From NCBI GenBank assembly GCA_947579605.1, contig OX388321.1, positions 24,109,614 to 24,173,613 of the forward strand: 64,000 bases of DNA, given 5' to 3'. The position numbers and the translations under genes are program-made. Positions 10,310-20,064 of this stretch are shown here, in pieces. The DNA comes from Athripsodes cinereus (lineage: Eukaryota > Arthropoda > Insecta > Trichoptera > Leptoceridae). The notes under the pieces are model-generated. The model was not told the origin of the DNA. It searched no databases and saw only the letters and a list, made by a program, of their open reading frames with translations. Numbering within the stretch: the stretch's first letter is position 1; every line of letters starts with the position of its first letter.

Positions 10310-11795
10310 TAAGTACTATTCTATGATACTGGAATAAATATTTTTATGTTCATTACATACAGTAAGTAGTGTATACTAATAGCTACCTAACTTTAAGAAA
10401 GATACAAAGGTTAGATTGTGATACTTAGATAAATTTAGATAATGTTTGAGTCTGAATCAATCACCGAAGTTGTTTTCGTTGTGTAGCAAATTCTCGAACG
10501 CCTTACCGTTGTTCTATTTTCATACTCTGAGAATCAATCAATAAATTATTATTATTGTCTGTATCAAAGTTATATGTAACCGTAGACTCGTAACGCTGTA
10601 CAAATATTCTTAAGAGTCTTTGTTCCAAAATTAATAATAATATTTATATAGTGTATTTCACTTTAAAACATTAAGATGTTATTGGTCTTTTTTCTACTTA
10701 TCGTTTGTTCTATATACCTGTTTAAGTGATTAAAAAAAATATAAAAAAATAAAAAAAGAATGTCCTTCATGTCTGCAACACGAAATGTTGTATGTACCTA
10801 TATGAACATTATATACAAAAACTGTGAAAACGTGCACTTCTAATATATGGACCACTAATATACTGTATTCTGAAACAGCACTAACATACTTCTATAAATG
10901 CATCTACGAGGATGGCCTCGAGGGAGATATGAATGTATATTTTTGAACCAACGCTCATTAAAAACTGATAGATATGGAATTATATTGGCCGCATTACCGA
11001 TTTTTCCTTCTAATTTCCAGTCAATATTAAAGGTCATTGTATGTAGCTTCAAAATAATGTTCATCGTACCGCAGTGGCTATTTGAAAAGTTCAGAGACTA
11101 GCATCACTGAAATTTGAATTCATTAATTAGTTTCGTGACCGTCCACAGTGGCGCTGCATGTATTCATATTTAGTGACGTCAAAATCCACAATAATAATTA
11201 GCATTTAAACATTAAATAAAGACACTTAGTATACAACTCATTTGCATTTGATTGGGAATATTATTAACACGATGTTATTGCATACTATTATTTTAATGAT
11301 GTTGTATTCGCTATATGCAACTGGCGATGATGTAATGATGGAGGCAGATTATACAGTAAAATTACGTTTGTATTCATGTATAGTATAGATGTTGTTAGTT
11401 TACATTCAATCCATTTGCAATATTCATAATAATTTAATGTATGCATCTTCTTTAAATAGTTTGTTATTGAAGAACAATTTAATAAATGGATTTGTCCATG
11501 TCCTAATATTTTGCGCAGATATTATTTTAACAACTATTGATGCAAACACAGTCTAAATCTTAATAGATTGCTATTACTTATTCAAATTAACAATAAGACA
11601 CATTTTCAGATGTTGTCCTTGTTAGAAAATATTATCTTTTTGTACTTATTAAATTAGCATTTTTTTATTTCATTAATAACATCTAAAAATAACATTGCAT
11701 CGTTACTTCTTAATTTTCGGATCCAGACTTTAGACCTTGCCACTCCAGTATACAGCGATGTATATCGCTTTGTCATTTGCCATCATTAGGTCATT
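10310..11795. other. AT-rich sequence, no recognised element
   Basis: Two overlapping frames of 67-69 codons at 10855-11101 lie on opposite strands and match nothing I recognise. The rest appears unique. Confidence 0.3.
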
Positions 11796-11799
11796 CTCG

Positions 11800-12060
11800 T
11801 TACATGCATTCCACATCAGCGGGTATTGTGATAGTGAGGATAGGGGCAGTGAGAATCAATTTGCACCTCCCCGCAGTCGCAGCTAGTGTCCTCCTCATCC
11901 AAAAAACCCCACCTCTGCTGGTTACTTTTGCACCTAGTCACCCCATACCATAGTCTGTCCAGTGTCTTCCACGTGGGGTAGCTTGGACTATGCACGGTGT
12001 TTGTGCTTTCGGATGGCATCATCCATGGATAGTCGTTTGAGAGAAATTTTAACGTTTGAG
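11800..12060 (-). mobile_element. LINE reverse transcriptase C-terminal fragment
   Basis: The minus frame contains YPTWKTLDRLWYGVTRCKSN followed by QQRWGFLDEEDTSCDCGEVQ and then a decayed HCP segment. W(K/R)xLxRLRxGxxRxKxN, a tryptophan-glycine segment, then C-x-C-G-x-x-Q and HxxxxCP is the zinc-knuckle-like end of many insect LINE polymerases. Only this part survives. Confidence 0.7.
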
Positions 12061-12099
12061 CAATTGTAGAAAATTTAACTTTTAGTAAAGCCAGCACCG

Positions 12100-12200
12100 A
12101 CAGGCTCGTGCAAGTCAATATTCGCATTCGCGAATGTCGGCAACAAAATATTCGCATTCGCATTCGCGAACATCCATAATCGCACATTCGTTACATCACT
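12100..12200. mobile_element. hAT-like terminal fragment with GCGAAT repeats
   Basis: Several copies of the hexamer ATTCGC/GCGAAT surround ATTCGCGAATG. On the minus strand the segment begins TAGTGATGTAACGAATGTGC. That end resembles the TAGTGATGTG terminus of the proven hAT insertion at 57074 and the hexamer-rich CAGGGATGTTGCG end at 32577. Only one end is seen. Confidence 0.5.
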
Positions 12201-12253
12201 AATATCTTGGTATATGGCGTTTTATTTTCTCTGTCTACCTCTTTGGGATACGG

Positions 12254-12775
12254 ATTTGGTAGTTTCCTACTTTTTTAGTAGTTTTTGAGGCATTGGCAAG
12301 AATGTTTAGTAGTTTTTGGTAGTTTTTTAGTAGTTTTTGGTAGTTTTTGTATTTAGTCGGTAATTGGTAGATAAATTATCGCTTACTTGGGAAAAGTACC
12401 CGATACTTACTGATTCGAAAATAATTGTCGGTACAAATACCGAGTACATTGTAGAAAAAGGTACTGCGAGAAAATATTGTTGAAGAAAACCGAGGAGTTT
12501 TTGAAATACTTTAAATTCCTATACCATTTTGAATATTCGGCGACGGGGGAGGGGTAGAAATTTAAGCGTGTAACTTTTTTCGGTAGTCGGTGTGAAAGTA
12601 TCCGAAAAGTAACAACAGTCGGTACAAATACCCGGTAAAAAAATACTGTGATAAAATATTGTTTAAGAAAACCGAGGAGTTCTTGAAATACTTCAAATTC
12701 CTATACCATTTTAAGAATTTAGTAGTTTTTGACTTCCCCATTTAGTAGTTTTTGAAAATAAAATCTGGTCACACT
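12254..12775. mobile_element. Candidate non-autonomous element with TAGTAGTTTTTGG repeats
   Basis: Both ends carry repeats of TAGTAGTTTTTGG (12253-12352 and 12719-12760). Inside are two copies, about 191 bp apart, of a block from GTCGGTACAAATACC to CTATACCATTTT. GATACGG flanks both sides (12247-12253 and 12776-12782), a possible target duplication. The right end reads, inverted, CAGTGTGACCAGATTTTATT, which is hAT-like. The left end does not mirror it, so the boundary is uncertain. Confidence 0.5.
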
Positions 12776-12784
12776 GATACGGTA

Positions 12785-14045
12785 TGATGGTATAGTATAG
12801 TTATATAGTATACAGTTTCTTCTGGGGCGGCCATCCATCCGGGTATCTAAGACTAGAACATTGGACTGACCTGATAAAAAAAATCAATTAATCGTTAGAA
12901 ATTTATAACATCCTTTGGAGTCAAACTATGTTAGTTACTTGTTAAAAGTGCGAGAGCTGCGAAAGTTATTAATAATCACAGAGGTGTAGTTTAAATAGGA
13001 AAATATTATCATAAAAACAGCGGATACATTAATAGTGATTAGGTCAACTATATAAATCATAATCATAACATTAAATATATTATATAAATAAAAATAATGA
13101 ATATGAATGGATGAGTAAATGGTAAATATACTTAGTCATAACATAAATTCTCACTATAATATGTAATCATAATATAGTGTAATACATTTTACTCGGCTTT
13201 TTATAAGAAATCAGGTCAGAATATATTACTAATATACTCGTACACCAACTCCATTCCGCCACATAGGACCATTATATTATCATGTATTACATATGCAGAT
13301 AACGCCATTCTGTAAAATAAAATACTATCAATATAGGTACTCGTGTCTAATGGACATACTAACGAAGATAAATCGTGTGTATAGTAATATAATGTAGAAT
13401 GTTAGTAAAAATGAGTTCATTAGACTAAAATATTTTGTTGTTTAATTTATGCCATTTTATCAGTTGATGTTATTAAACTTGAGTTCTCTTTATCGACACA
13501 CAACACGCACTTGAAAATATCTTGAGATTATGCCTCTGCAATATTTTTCTTTGATTAAATCGTTTGAAAAATTAAATGTATGTGTATTTAGTTTTGTAGA
13601 GTGCCTTTGACGCTTTGATGAACATCTTGACTTGAAGAATTTAAAATTGACAGGTTATAGAAAGAAATTAAGTAAAAGATACAGGCTTACTGCAGACCAA
13701 TCCATCGAATTGTAATCCATTAAAAATTTAAGCTGAGTTATAGGTGTCTATACTGTTACAACCAAAACATATTCTTGACTATATCATGTGACTCCTTCTT
13801 CTTCATTGTCATTTGTAGAAGCACATACTTCATTATAATCTTTTCAACTATCTTTCGTGTCCTACAAATATAGATTAATTGATTACTCTGATTTCAGTTG
13901 AATTTCATTTCTTTGACAACATATCACAAAGAATTTGCTTTTTTAATGGTTGATATGTGGTTTTTATCCAATATTTTTTTAATCAAAGATGTTAACATTT
14001 AAATTGCTTGCAGTTTTAATAATCGTCTAGTCGTAGGTATAATTA
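12785..14045. other. AT-rich sequence, no recognised element
   Basis: I see no gene or repeat family here. Confidence 0.3.
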
Positions 14046-14049
14046 TAGT

Positions 14050-14520
14050 GAGTTACATTCCATTGGATTGTTCTGCAACGAGTTTGGATTTTCTTCTCCA
14101 TTCCTCCCTATTTTCAGCTAGTCTCTTTAGTTCTACGTATGTGCCACAGTTTATGCCCTTCTTCAGTTGGCCCATGTAGGTGCCTCTTGGTCAGCCTCTA
14201 CCATTTCTGCCTTCGATCTTGCCCTCCACGATGATGATAAGCAGGCCTGGGTGCCTGATGTGGCCAATCCAGTTAGCTCGTTGTTGGCTGATTCTTTTAA
14301 GACGTAGCCTTTTTTCGCCTTCCTTGATTAGTATATCTTTGTTTTCGACGTGTTTGTTTCCGAGCAATGGATCTTCAGAATGCGTCTGTAACACCACATC
14401 TTAAAGGCCGCCAACCGTCCGCTTTCGCTGCTGATGATGCTTCACGTCTCGCAACCATATAGCAGAAATCTCCATCTCGTATTCATCCAAGTCGTAAGTA
14501 TCTGATCTTATAACGGAATA
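14050..14520 (-). mobile_element. LINE family E C-terminus (RTE-like), decayed
   Basis: On the minus strand the 5' part reads AFKMWCYRRILKI. After a frameshift it reads LKRISQQRANWIGHIRHPG and EGKIEGRNGRG, a stop, then PRGTYMGQLKKGINCGTYVE and LAENREEWRRKSK. The stop is TGA where related copies would have CGA (arginine), a CpG-to-TpG decay. W(I/F)GHI followed by EGKIEGxxGRGRPR is typical of RTE-like LINE C-termini. Related copies lie at 27662 and 43800. Confidence 0.8.
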
Positions 14521-15230
14521 AATTGTTACTCGTGTATATCACGAATTCTGTCTCATAGTTCAATGATTCCTTTACATCTTCTAGTAGTCACAAAACATCA
14601 TCAATTGTATTTATTTTCGCGTTATTATTAATTATTCTTCTTTATTATTTTTGTTAAATTATTCTCGTCTGCGTTTCGTAATCATCACCTCGTGTCATAG
14701 CTTTTAGACTAATTAGTGATAGGTATGATGTTGATGATTGTGTAATATCCTCTACCGATCCAGATCTATTTCCCGACCAAAGAACGTGTGTTCCAACAGT
14801 TTCATAGAAAGACTAACGCGTACCAGTAAACTTATTTCACATGCTACAAATAATATTATTTCATCAAGAAATGTTTCATATTTTTCAGTCTATAGAAGAA
14901 AAAATGAAAAAATTCAACTCAACTTGCAATGTGGCTCGTATTGCTGTGAAGGTATATTTCTTGTCTCGCAATATATTTTCAATAGTTTGCCTGTTTGTAG
15001 ATAATAATGGATACTGCTGTGCCATCGTCCCAAAATCAAGTGATTGTAAATAATTATTCTAATTCAAAACCAATCTCTTCTAGCAAACCTGATAATAGTA
15101 TTTTTTTTTGAGAATTATAGCGTAACTGTTAGCATCAACATTATAGTGCTACTTGTACATGTAGTTGACAATTAAATAATAATTTAAAAATTTAAACCAT
15201 AGGTGCATTTAAGCGTCATGGAAGACACAT
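14521..15230. other. AT-rich sequence, unassigned
   Basis: Frames of 70-88 codons at 14738-15053 overlap in two phases and have no recognised motif. I find no repeat match within the window. Confidence 0.3.
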
Positions 15231-15235
15231 CTGGC

Positions 15236-15402
15236 CCCCTAGTCAAAACACATTTTAGCGTTATGAAGTCGTTCGACTACAAACGAAATTACGACAATCT
15301 ACCTACATGTACCATATAATTATGCGTTATTGTTGCAATTATAGTCGTAATTTCGTTTGTAGTCGAACGACAAGTGACGCTAAAATGTGTTTTGACTAGG
15401 GC
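15236..15402. repeat. Long inverted repeat (foldback), arms about 64 bp
   Basis: The left arm runs from CCCTAGTCAAAACACATTTT through GTCGTTCGACTACAAACG. The right arm (about 15339-15402) is its reverse complement apart from a few bases near ATGAAGT/CACTTGT. The loop is about 40 bp and non-coding. The structure fits a foldback or MITE-type transposon. The CCCTAG ends recall piggyBac, but no TTAA flanks are present. Confidence 0.9.
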
Positions 15403-15409
15403 TGCAGAA

Positions 15410-15990
15410 ATACCAAATTAATACCCTGTAGAAAGCTAAAAGGTTAGGGACACTCTGCTATCTTAGTGCCAACACTAATGAATGGAAGTGAGACGTGGAC
15501 ATGGCTAAAGAAAAATAAAACCGGCAAAAATTAAGTAGCAACGAAATCGTTAGGAAGGATATAAGGTAAAAATCCGAGAGATCGTGTGCGTAACAATCCT
15601 ACACGAGAAGAATAAGGAATGAAAGTTGGTATAATAAACAAGATGAATGTAAATAAGTTTCGAAAATTTGGACATGTGTAAAGAATGAATGAGAATTGAA
15701 TGACCAAGAAAATATATTTGTATGAGAAAAATAGTGCTCAGTTACATGGCCGTCTAAGGATCAAATGGCGAGATCGTATAAACTACCCTTTGCTAAGACC
15801 CTACAGGATTGACACGTGTTGAGCACATTGAATAGCAGAGCATGCATAACGAATTGTATGAAAGTCATTGAAGCGAAATGTGTACGTAAGAATAGGAGGA
15901 AGTGGCGCTCAATCCTTTCTGCCTACCCCACGAGGAAAGCGACGTGTTGGTATGTATGTATGTATCTATGTATTTGCTCTCTAAATCGTA
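15410..15990 (+). mobile_element. LINE family A, heavily decayed 3' part with (GTAT)n tail
   Basis: Family A blocks occur in order with stops and frameshifts. MNGSETWTWLKK-like sequence lies at about 15480, FGHV-like at 15666, and IEAKCVRKNRRKWRSILSAY near 15870. The 3' end is CTACCCCACGAGGAAAGC, then GTATGTATGTATGTAT. The terminal block is a counterpart of those at 36075 and 49790. Confidence 0.8.
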
Positions 15991-16382
15991 TCTGTATCGT
16001 CTGGCGTATATAGTACAGGTGAGATGAGTCAGTGTACAAAAATAAAAAATAAATGTTTTTTCCAACATATGATATTGAACAGTAGCTAAATTTACTAAAT
16101 AATAATATATACCTACACATTACTTGTGAGTGTTAAAAAAAATGTGTAAACAGATGGTTCGGATTATTTCGTGCCAAATATTCTCGGCAGTAATAGCGTC
16201 TTGGTTTCTACATAAATTATTGTGGATTAATGAAATTTGTTTTAGCACCCGTTCTTGCTTATGTTTTTCATCTTATTTTTACAGCTAAATATTGTGTTAT
16301 TTTGGTTCTGTTTAAGTCGACTGTAGATACCATTATCCTTTTATATTTATTATATGTAATATACTCGTGAATGTCACTTTGA
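15991..16382. other. AT-rich sequence, no recognised element
   Basis: I see nothing assignable between the LINE tail and the hAT element. Confidence 0.3.
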
Positions 16383-16390
16383 GCTTAGAG

Positions 16391-16677
16391 CAGCGGTTTT
16401 CAAAGTGGGGGGCGCAGAGACCTTCAAAGGGGGACGCGGGCCACCTGTAGTGGACCTTATTTAGAGATAAAGTGGGTTACTCACACACTAGAAATGCTTA
16501 ATTTGTTATAACAGTTTTTTCTGACCCGTTAAACCATGCATTCCTGTAACATTCACGGGTGAGCAAGGGTACAACCCTTAATGACCCGATAAACCTATTA
16601 AAATCGGGGGGGGGGAGGCGCGGAAATATGTTTTGGTAGGAAATGGGGCGCGGCCCAAATAAGTTAGGGAACCCCTG
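16391..16677. mobile_element. 287-bp hAT-type miniature element with 8-bp target duplication
   Basis: Identical 8-bp flanks GCTTAGAG lie at 16383-16390 and 16678-16685. The ends are CAGCGGTTTTCAAAG and, inverted, CAGGGGTTCCCTAAC. Terminal CAG(C/G)GGTT followed by G/C-rich sequence and an 8-bp duplication are defining hAT features. The interior is non-coding. A segment at 16537-16583 matches, inverted, pieces at 18050-18113 and 56463-56531. Confidence 0.9.
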
Positions 16678-16894
16678 GCTTAGAGGGATTGATCTTGTTA
16701 AACTGTTTTTTTTTTGTTTATTTCTCCAATATGACAAAATATAAATACTCCGCCATAAACCAAAGACAAATCATCCATACAACACTTTTTTCTAACCATC
16801 AACCTATGCTGTATAGACTAGAATAATGTAAAGGAAAAGTTGGTAATGCGACCGAACACATTGATGTTGCATGGCTTGAAAGATATTTTTATTT

Positions 16895-17062
16895 ATATTC
16901 TCTTCTTCTTCTTTACGTGTCTTGACGGGTTCTCCCGATGTGTATGATCATCTGGGAGAAATCTTTTCTGTTCTAGGCTCCACGAAACAGCTCCTCAACA
17001 TCTTTCATCCTGGTTCACTCTCGAATACTCTGAAATCAGGAAAGCCGCTTTCTTCCAACCTC
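16895..17062 (-). mobile_element. LINE family B 3' fragment, (AAG)n tail
   Basis: The + strand starts with TTCTTCTTCTT, the complement of an (AAG)n tail. It continues GTGTCTTGACGGGTTCTCCC and GATCATCTGGGAGAAATC, a diverged version of the family B end seen at 46855. Coding capacity is lost. Confidence 0.65.
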
Positions 17063-17134
17063 TACGCTTTTTTTTTGTATAATTTATTTTTTTGTTTTCA
17101 TATATAATATTGTAAAAAATATATATGAAGCTTA

Positions 17135-17605
17135 TTAAATTTCAGCGGTTAAGTTGGCCACCCATCATGAATGTCTTTTTTTGCTGGCACGGAGAGGACA
17201 ATTTGCATGTTTATTACATGCAGCTGCTTACTTTTTTTTTTTTTTCAAAAAGATATACAGTATCTGGGTTTTGTTATAAACTCAAATACAACCTTAAACA
17301 CCTTTCACAGTAAGCTACTAAAAGCTTGTGTCGTGAAAGGGGAGTTTGCCGGCACCTTCCTCTCTACCTCTAGGCTACAGACGAACTCCTTTACTTACTT
17401 CCTTTACTTACTTCCTTTACTTACTTTTCGTATGGCTCGGTGTGTTGATAAATCTTAACCCATGTGGGCTGCGCCGCACATTCTACAGTCTTGGCTCCAG
17501 CGCCGACAGCCAACTCACCGCCTCCGGCCCTGCTTTATGGATGTCCTGCAGCTGGTCTGCTAGCTACCCCACTTATAGGATATGCCTTGATAGTGTAGAA
17601 TTAGG
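17135..17605 (-). mobile_element. TSR repeat interrupted by a SINE and other sequence
   Basis: TSR blocks GCCACCCATCATGAATGTC and GCACGGAGAGGACAATTTGC run to CATGCAGCTGCTTA at about 17231. The family's next blocks, GCAGCTGGTCTGCTAGCTAC and CCCACTTATAGGATATGCC, appear only at 17545-17600. Between them are a minus SINE (17240-17390), a CTTTACTTACTTC minisatellite (17385-17430) and an unassigned G/C-rich piece (17450-17535). Confidence 0.7.
17240..17390 (-). mobile_element. tRNA-derived SINE, minus copy lacking part of the head
   Basis: The tail GTATCTGGGTTTTGTTATAA, the body GCTTGTGTCGTGAAAGGGGA and the 5' edge CTACAGACGAACTC match the SINE at 26715. The B-box segment is deleted between CACC and TCTCTACCTC. 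A 13-14 bp CTTTACTTACTTC array follows. Confidence 0.8.
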
Positions 17606-18045
17606 GCGCAATAGGGCGTATTTGATGTGTCTGTTGGTGTTTGTTTATTATAGAAAAAAAAATACTGAATAATTAATTCTGAACAGCTTCTAATATCAAT
17701 CAAGTGAAAGTAAACAGTATTTTAAAAAAAAAAATTATAATCTATGTAAATAAAAGTCGATGTTTTACAAGTTGGATAGACACTTTCACTGCTGGTACTA
17801 CGAAAACAATGTGTCAACTACTGATAAATTTAACAATAATCATTTTCCGGTTGCATAATCCAACGATAATATGCTCACAAGTATTGTAAATGTTGTAACA
17901 GTCTTATCAAAATGCTGATTCAATTTATGCAACCTTGACACTTAAAACATAACTGGTGATTAATAAATAACACACATTTATACATACCTACATTCTCTTG
18001 CAAATAAATATTTTATATACTCACTCAATGTATTCAGCTGTTTAC
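17606..18045. other. AT-rich sequence, no recognised element
   Basis: I see no gene or repeat family here. Confidence 0.3.
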
Positions 18046-18049
18046 ACAT

Positions 18050-18115
18050 TAAGGGTTGCACTCTCCCTCACCCATGAATGTTACAGGAATGTCAGTTCGT
18101 ATTTCATCCATACTC
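18050..18115 (+). repeat. Internal fragment related to the 16391 hAT miniature element
   Basis: CATTAAGGGTTGCACTCTCC followed by CATGAATGTTACAGGAATG matches 56463-56531 closely. It matches, inverted, the interior of the hAT element at 16537-16583. No termini are seen. Confidence 0.65.
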
Positions 18116-18119
18116 TTCA

Positions 18120-19230
18120 TGTAAATTCTTTTTAAAGAAGAACTCAACGTTCGCTTGAAGGGTTCCCCTTTATTCAGCTATTATTATGCGACAAGATCCT
18201 GCGGAGAAATGGGTTGGATGAAGATGACATATGGAACAGAAGAATATGGGTATAACCTTAAGACGAAAAGAGCCTTCAGAGGCAGTGCCAGTAATAAGAA
18301 AACTCTGTGTATTCAGTAATCATTCTTTTGTCTGTGATTGGATGTACATAAAATAATAAGTTGGAGAGAACGATCTACATGTTCTCACAGTTGAAACAAG
18401 AAATAATATAACAAAGTATTGAACAGTAAGAAAACCACTTAAGATCCCTTCCTTACCTATCTGTAAAACTGCATTTTCCATCCTCTGGAACTTGTGTGAA
18501 AAATAGCTGTTAAAACCAATTAATATGGAAATCAGTCATAATTTCTTTACATTTAAGGCTCTTTTGATATTTAATACAAACGTATTTGTCCAGTTTCGAT
18601 ACCAAACTAAACATCTGTGTTTATTTAAAAGCATTTTATCCAATTTATTGCGATATGTTACTATTTTTGTGTAGGTTGTTATTAATGCCCAAGGAAGTGT
18701 TAGTTACATTATGTAACGATATTTATATGTATTATATCATTATTTGTATATAAATTTAGCACTTGTCTCTGCTGTTGAATAATAGCGTCTATGTATATAA
18801 TTATGAATTTAATGATATTAGCATTGATAGTGTCTGTGTCGCCTGCAGCCAGTTTGCCGAATTGTCTTCCGTCTACTCCCACCTTTATAAGTCTACCTGT
18901 TTTTATTTTCATTTACTTATTTCCTTTTACGTTATTTAGTATTTTAGTCCGCCTATTTTTTACCTATTGAGCCCATGTTTTCCTTTGTGGTACATTGTTT
19001 TGTAAATTTACATGTTTTTAAGCTCCGTATATTTGCTCTACAGTTTATTTTCTTAATCTTTTGTTGGACCTTCAGTTTCATTTATATTTATTTATTTTAT
19101 TCTTCTATTGCATCATCATACACATAACAAAATCAACAAATCAGTTTACATTAGAAAAAATGTGATGATATGCAGAGGCGAGATTATCACTTTATATTAT
19201 GTACTGATTTCTTCCATCTAACCACGCATA
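18120..19230. other. AT-rich sequence, no recognised element
   Basis: No recognised element. A 67-codon minus frame at 18709-18912 shows no family motif. Confidence 0.3.
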
Positions 19231-19237
19231 CAGTAGA

Positions 19238-19308
19238 CTTCTCTTGTAAAGATAGATGTCTCTCTCGCGATCAATAATTTATAGTAGAAAAAAACACTTC
19301 TTCCTATT
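19238..19308. mobile_element. Foldback element, partial copy
   Basis: GATGTCTCTCTCGCGATCAA followed by TAATTTATAGTAGAAAAAAA and CAC gives the uninterrupted right half of the foldback family. It is the reference used to recognise the insertion at 8523-9079. Confidence 0.7.
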
Positions 19309-19614
19309 TACCCAACTAAATAATTTTTTGCATTTTCATAATGTTAGTGTAGAAACTTGTATAAAAATTCACATTAGTATAGTGATTTATGGATTATTTG
19401 CATACTCGTTTATTAATTGTGCTTAGGTTTATTAATACATATGAAAATTTATATTACAACCATAAATAATAAAATAAATGTCAATAAACAACACAACCAA
19501 ACTAAGAATTAATAAAAATGTTAAAAGATAAAATTTGACAATCAAATAAGATAAAATATTACATAGGTATAGAGGCATTACTTATTCACAAATTTATTGA
19601 TGAAACCCTATCTA

Positions 19615-19812
19615 TCTGTCTATATCCTCAAGCCGTGTTCCAGATGGGGTAGGCGCAGAGAACGAAATGCCATATTGATCTACTCTTTCATACTTCTTTC
19701 GCTTCTTCCACATTCATCCAATTTCTAATACATGCACGCTCAACACGCGGTCGTCCTTCAGAATTTGATCTACGTGAAGTTCTTGGACGTACGCGCTTTC
19801 CCACATTTATGA
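19615..19812 (-). mobile_element. LINE family A 3' end, minus copy
   Basis: The + strand reads CCAGATGGGGTAGGCGCAGA, CTTTCGCTTCTTCCACATTC and CGCTCAACACGCGGTCGTCC. This is the complement of the family A end encoding the arginine-rich segment before YP and the stop. It is truncated near the GRPRTTW motif. Confidence 0.8.
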
Positions 19813-19867
19813 ATCTCACCAAGTTTTTAATTTCCTCGTTCCTTATGATTAACTTTTAGACAAAAAA

Positions 19868-20060
19868 ATAGTTTCCCACTATTTTCTATTAGTTTTCAGG
19901 AGTCCTGTAAAAACTGTGTGTTCCTATAACATCACGAATAAGACATTTAATGTTCCATCCATCGTGAATGTATTTTTTACTGGCATAGAGAGGACACTCG
20001 CATGTTTATCACATTCAATTACTCTACTGGTTACCCTATTTGTGACATATCTAGTTTTAG
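19868..20060 (-). mobile_element. TSR repeat, minus copy
   Basis: TTTCCCACTATTTTCTATTA, CAGGAGTCCTGTAAAAACTG, CATCCATCGTGAATGTATTT and CTACTGGTTACCCTATTTGTG follow family order. It ends before the GGTATAG tail. Confidence 0.65.
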
Positions 20061-20064
20061 CATT

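Noticed and set aside
14430..14450. GCTGATGATGC resembling a hammerhead core.
   Set aside because: It lies in LINE E coding sequence and has no GAAA or stem partners.
15236..15402. piggyBac assignment based on CCCTAG ends.
   Set aside because: No TTAA flanks either end, and six bases are not enough to assign a family.
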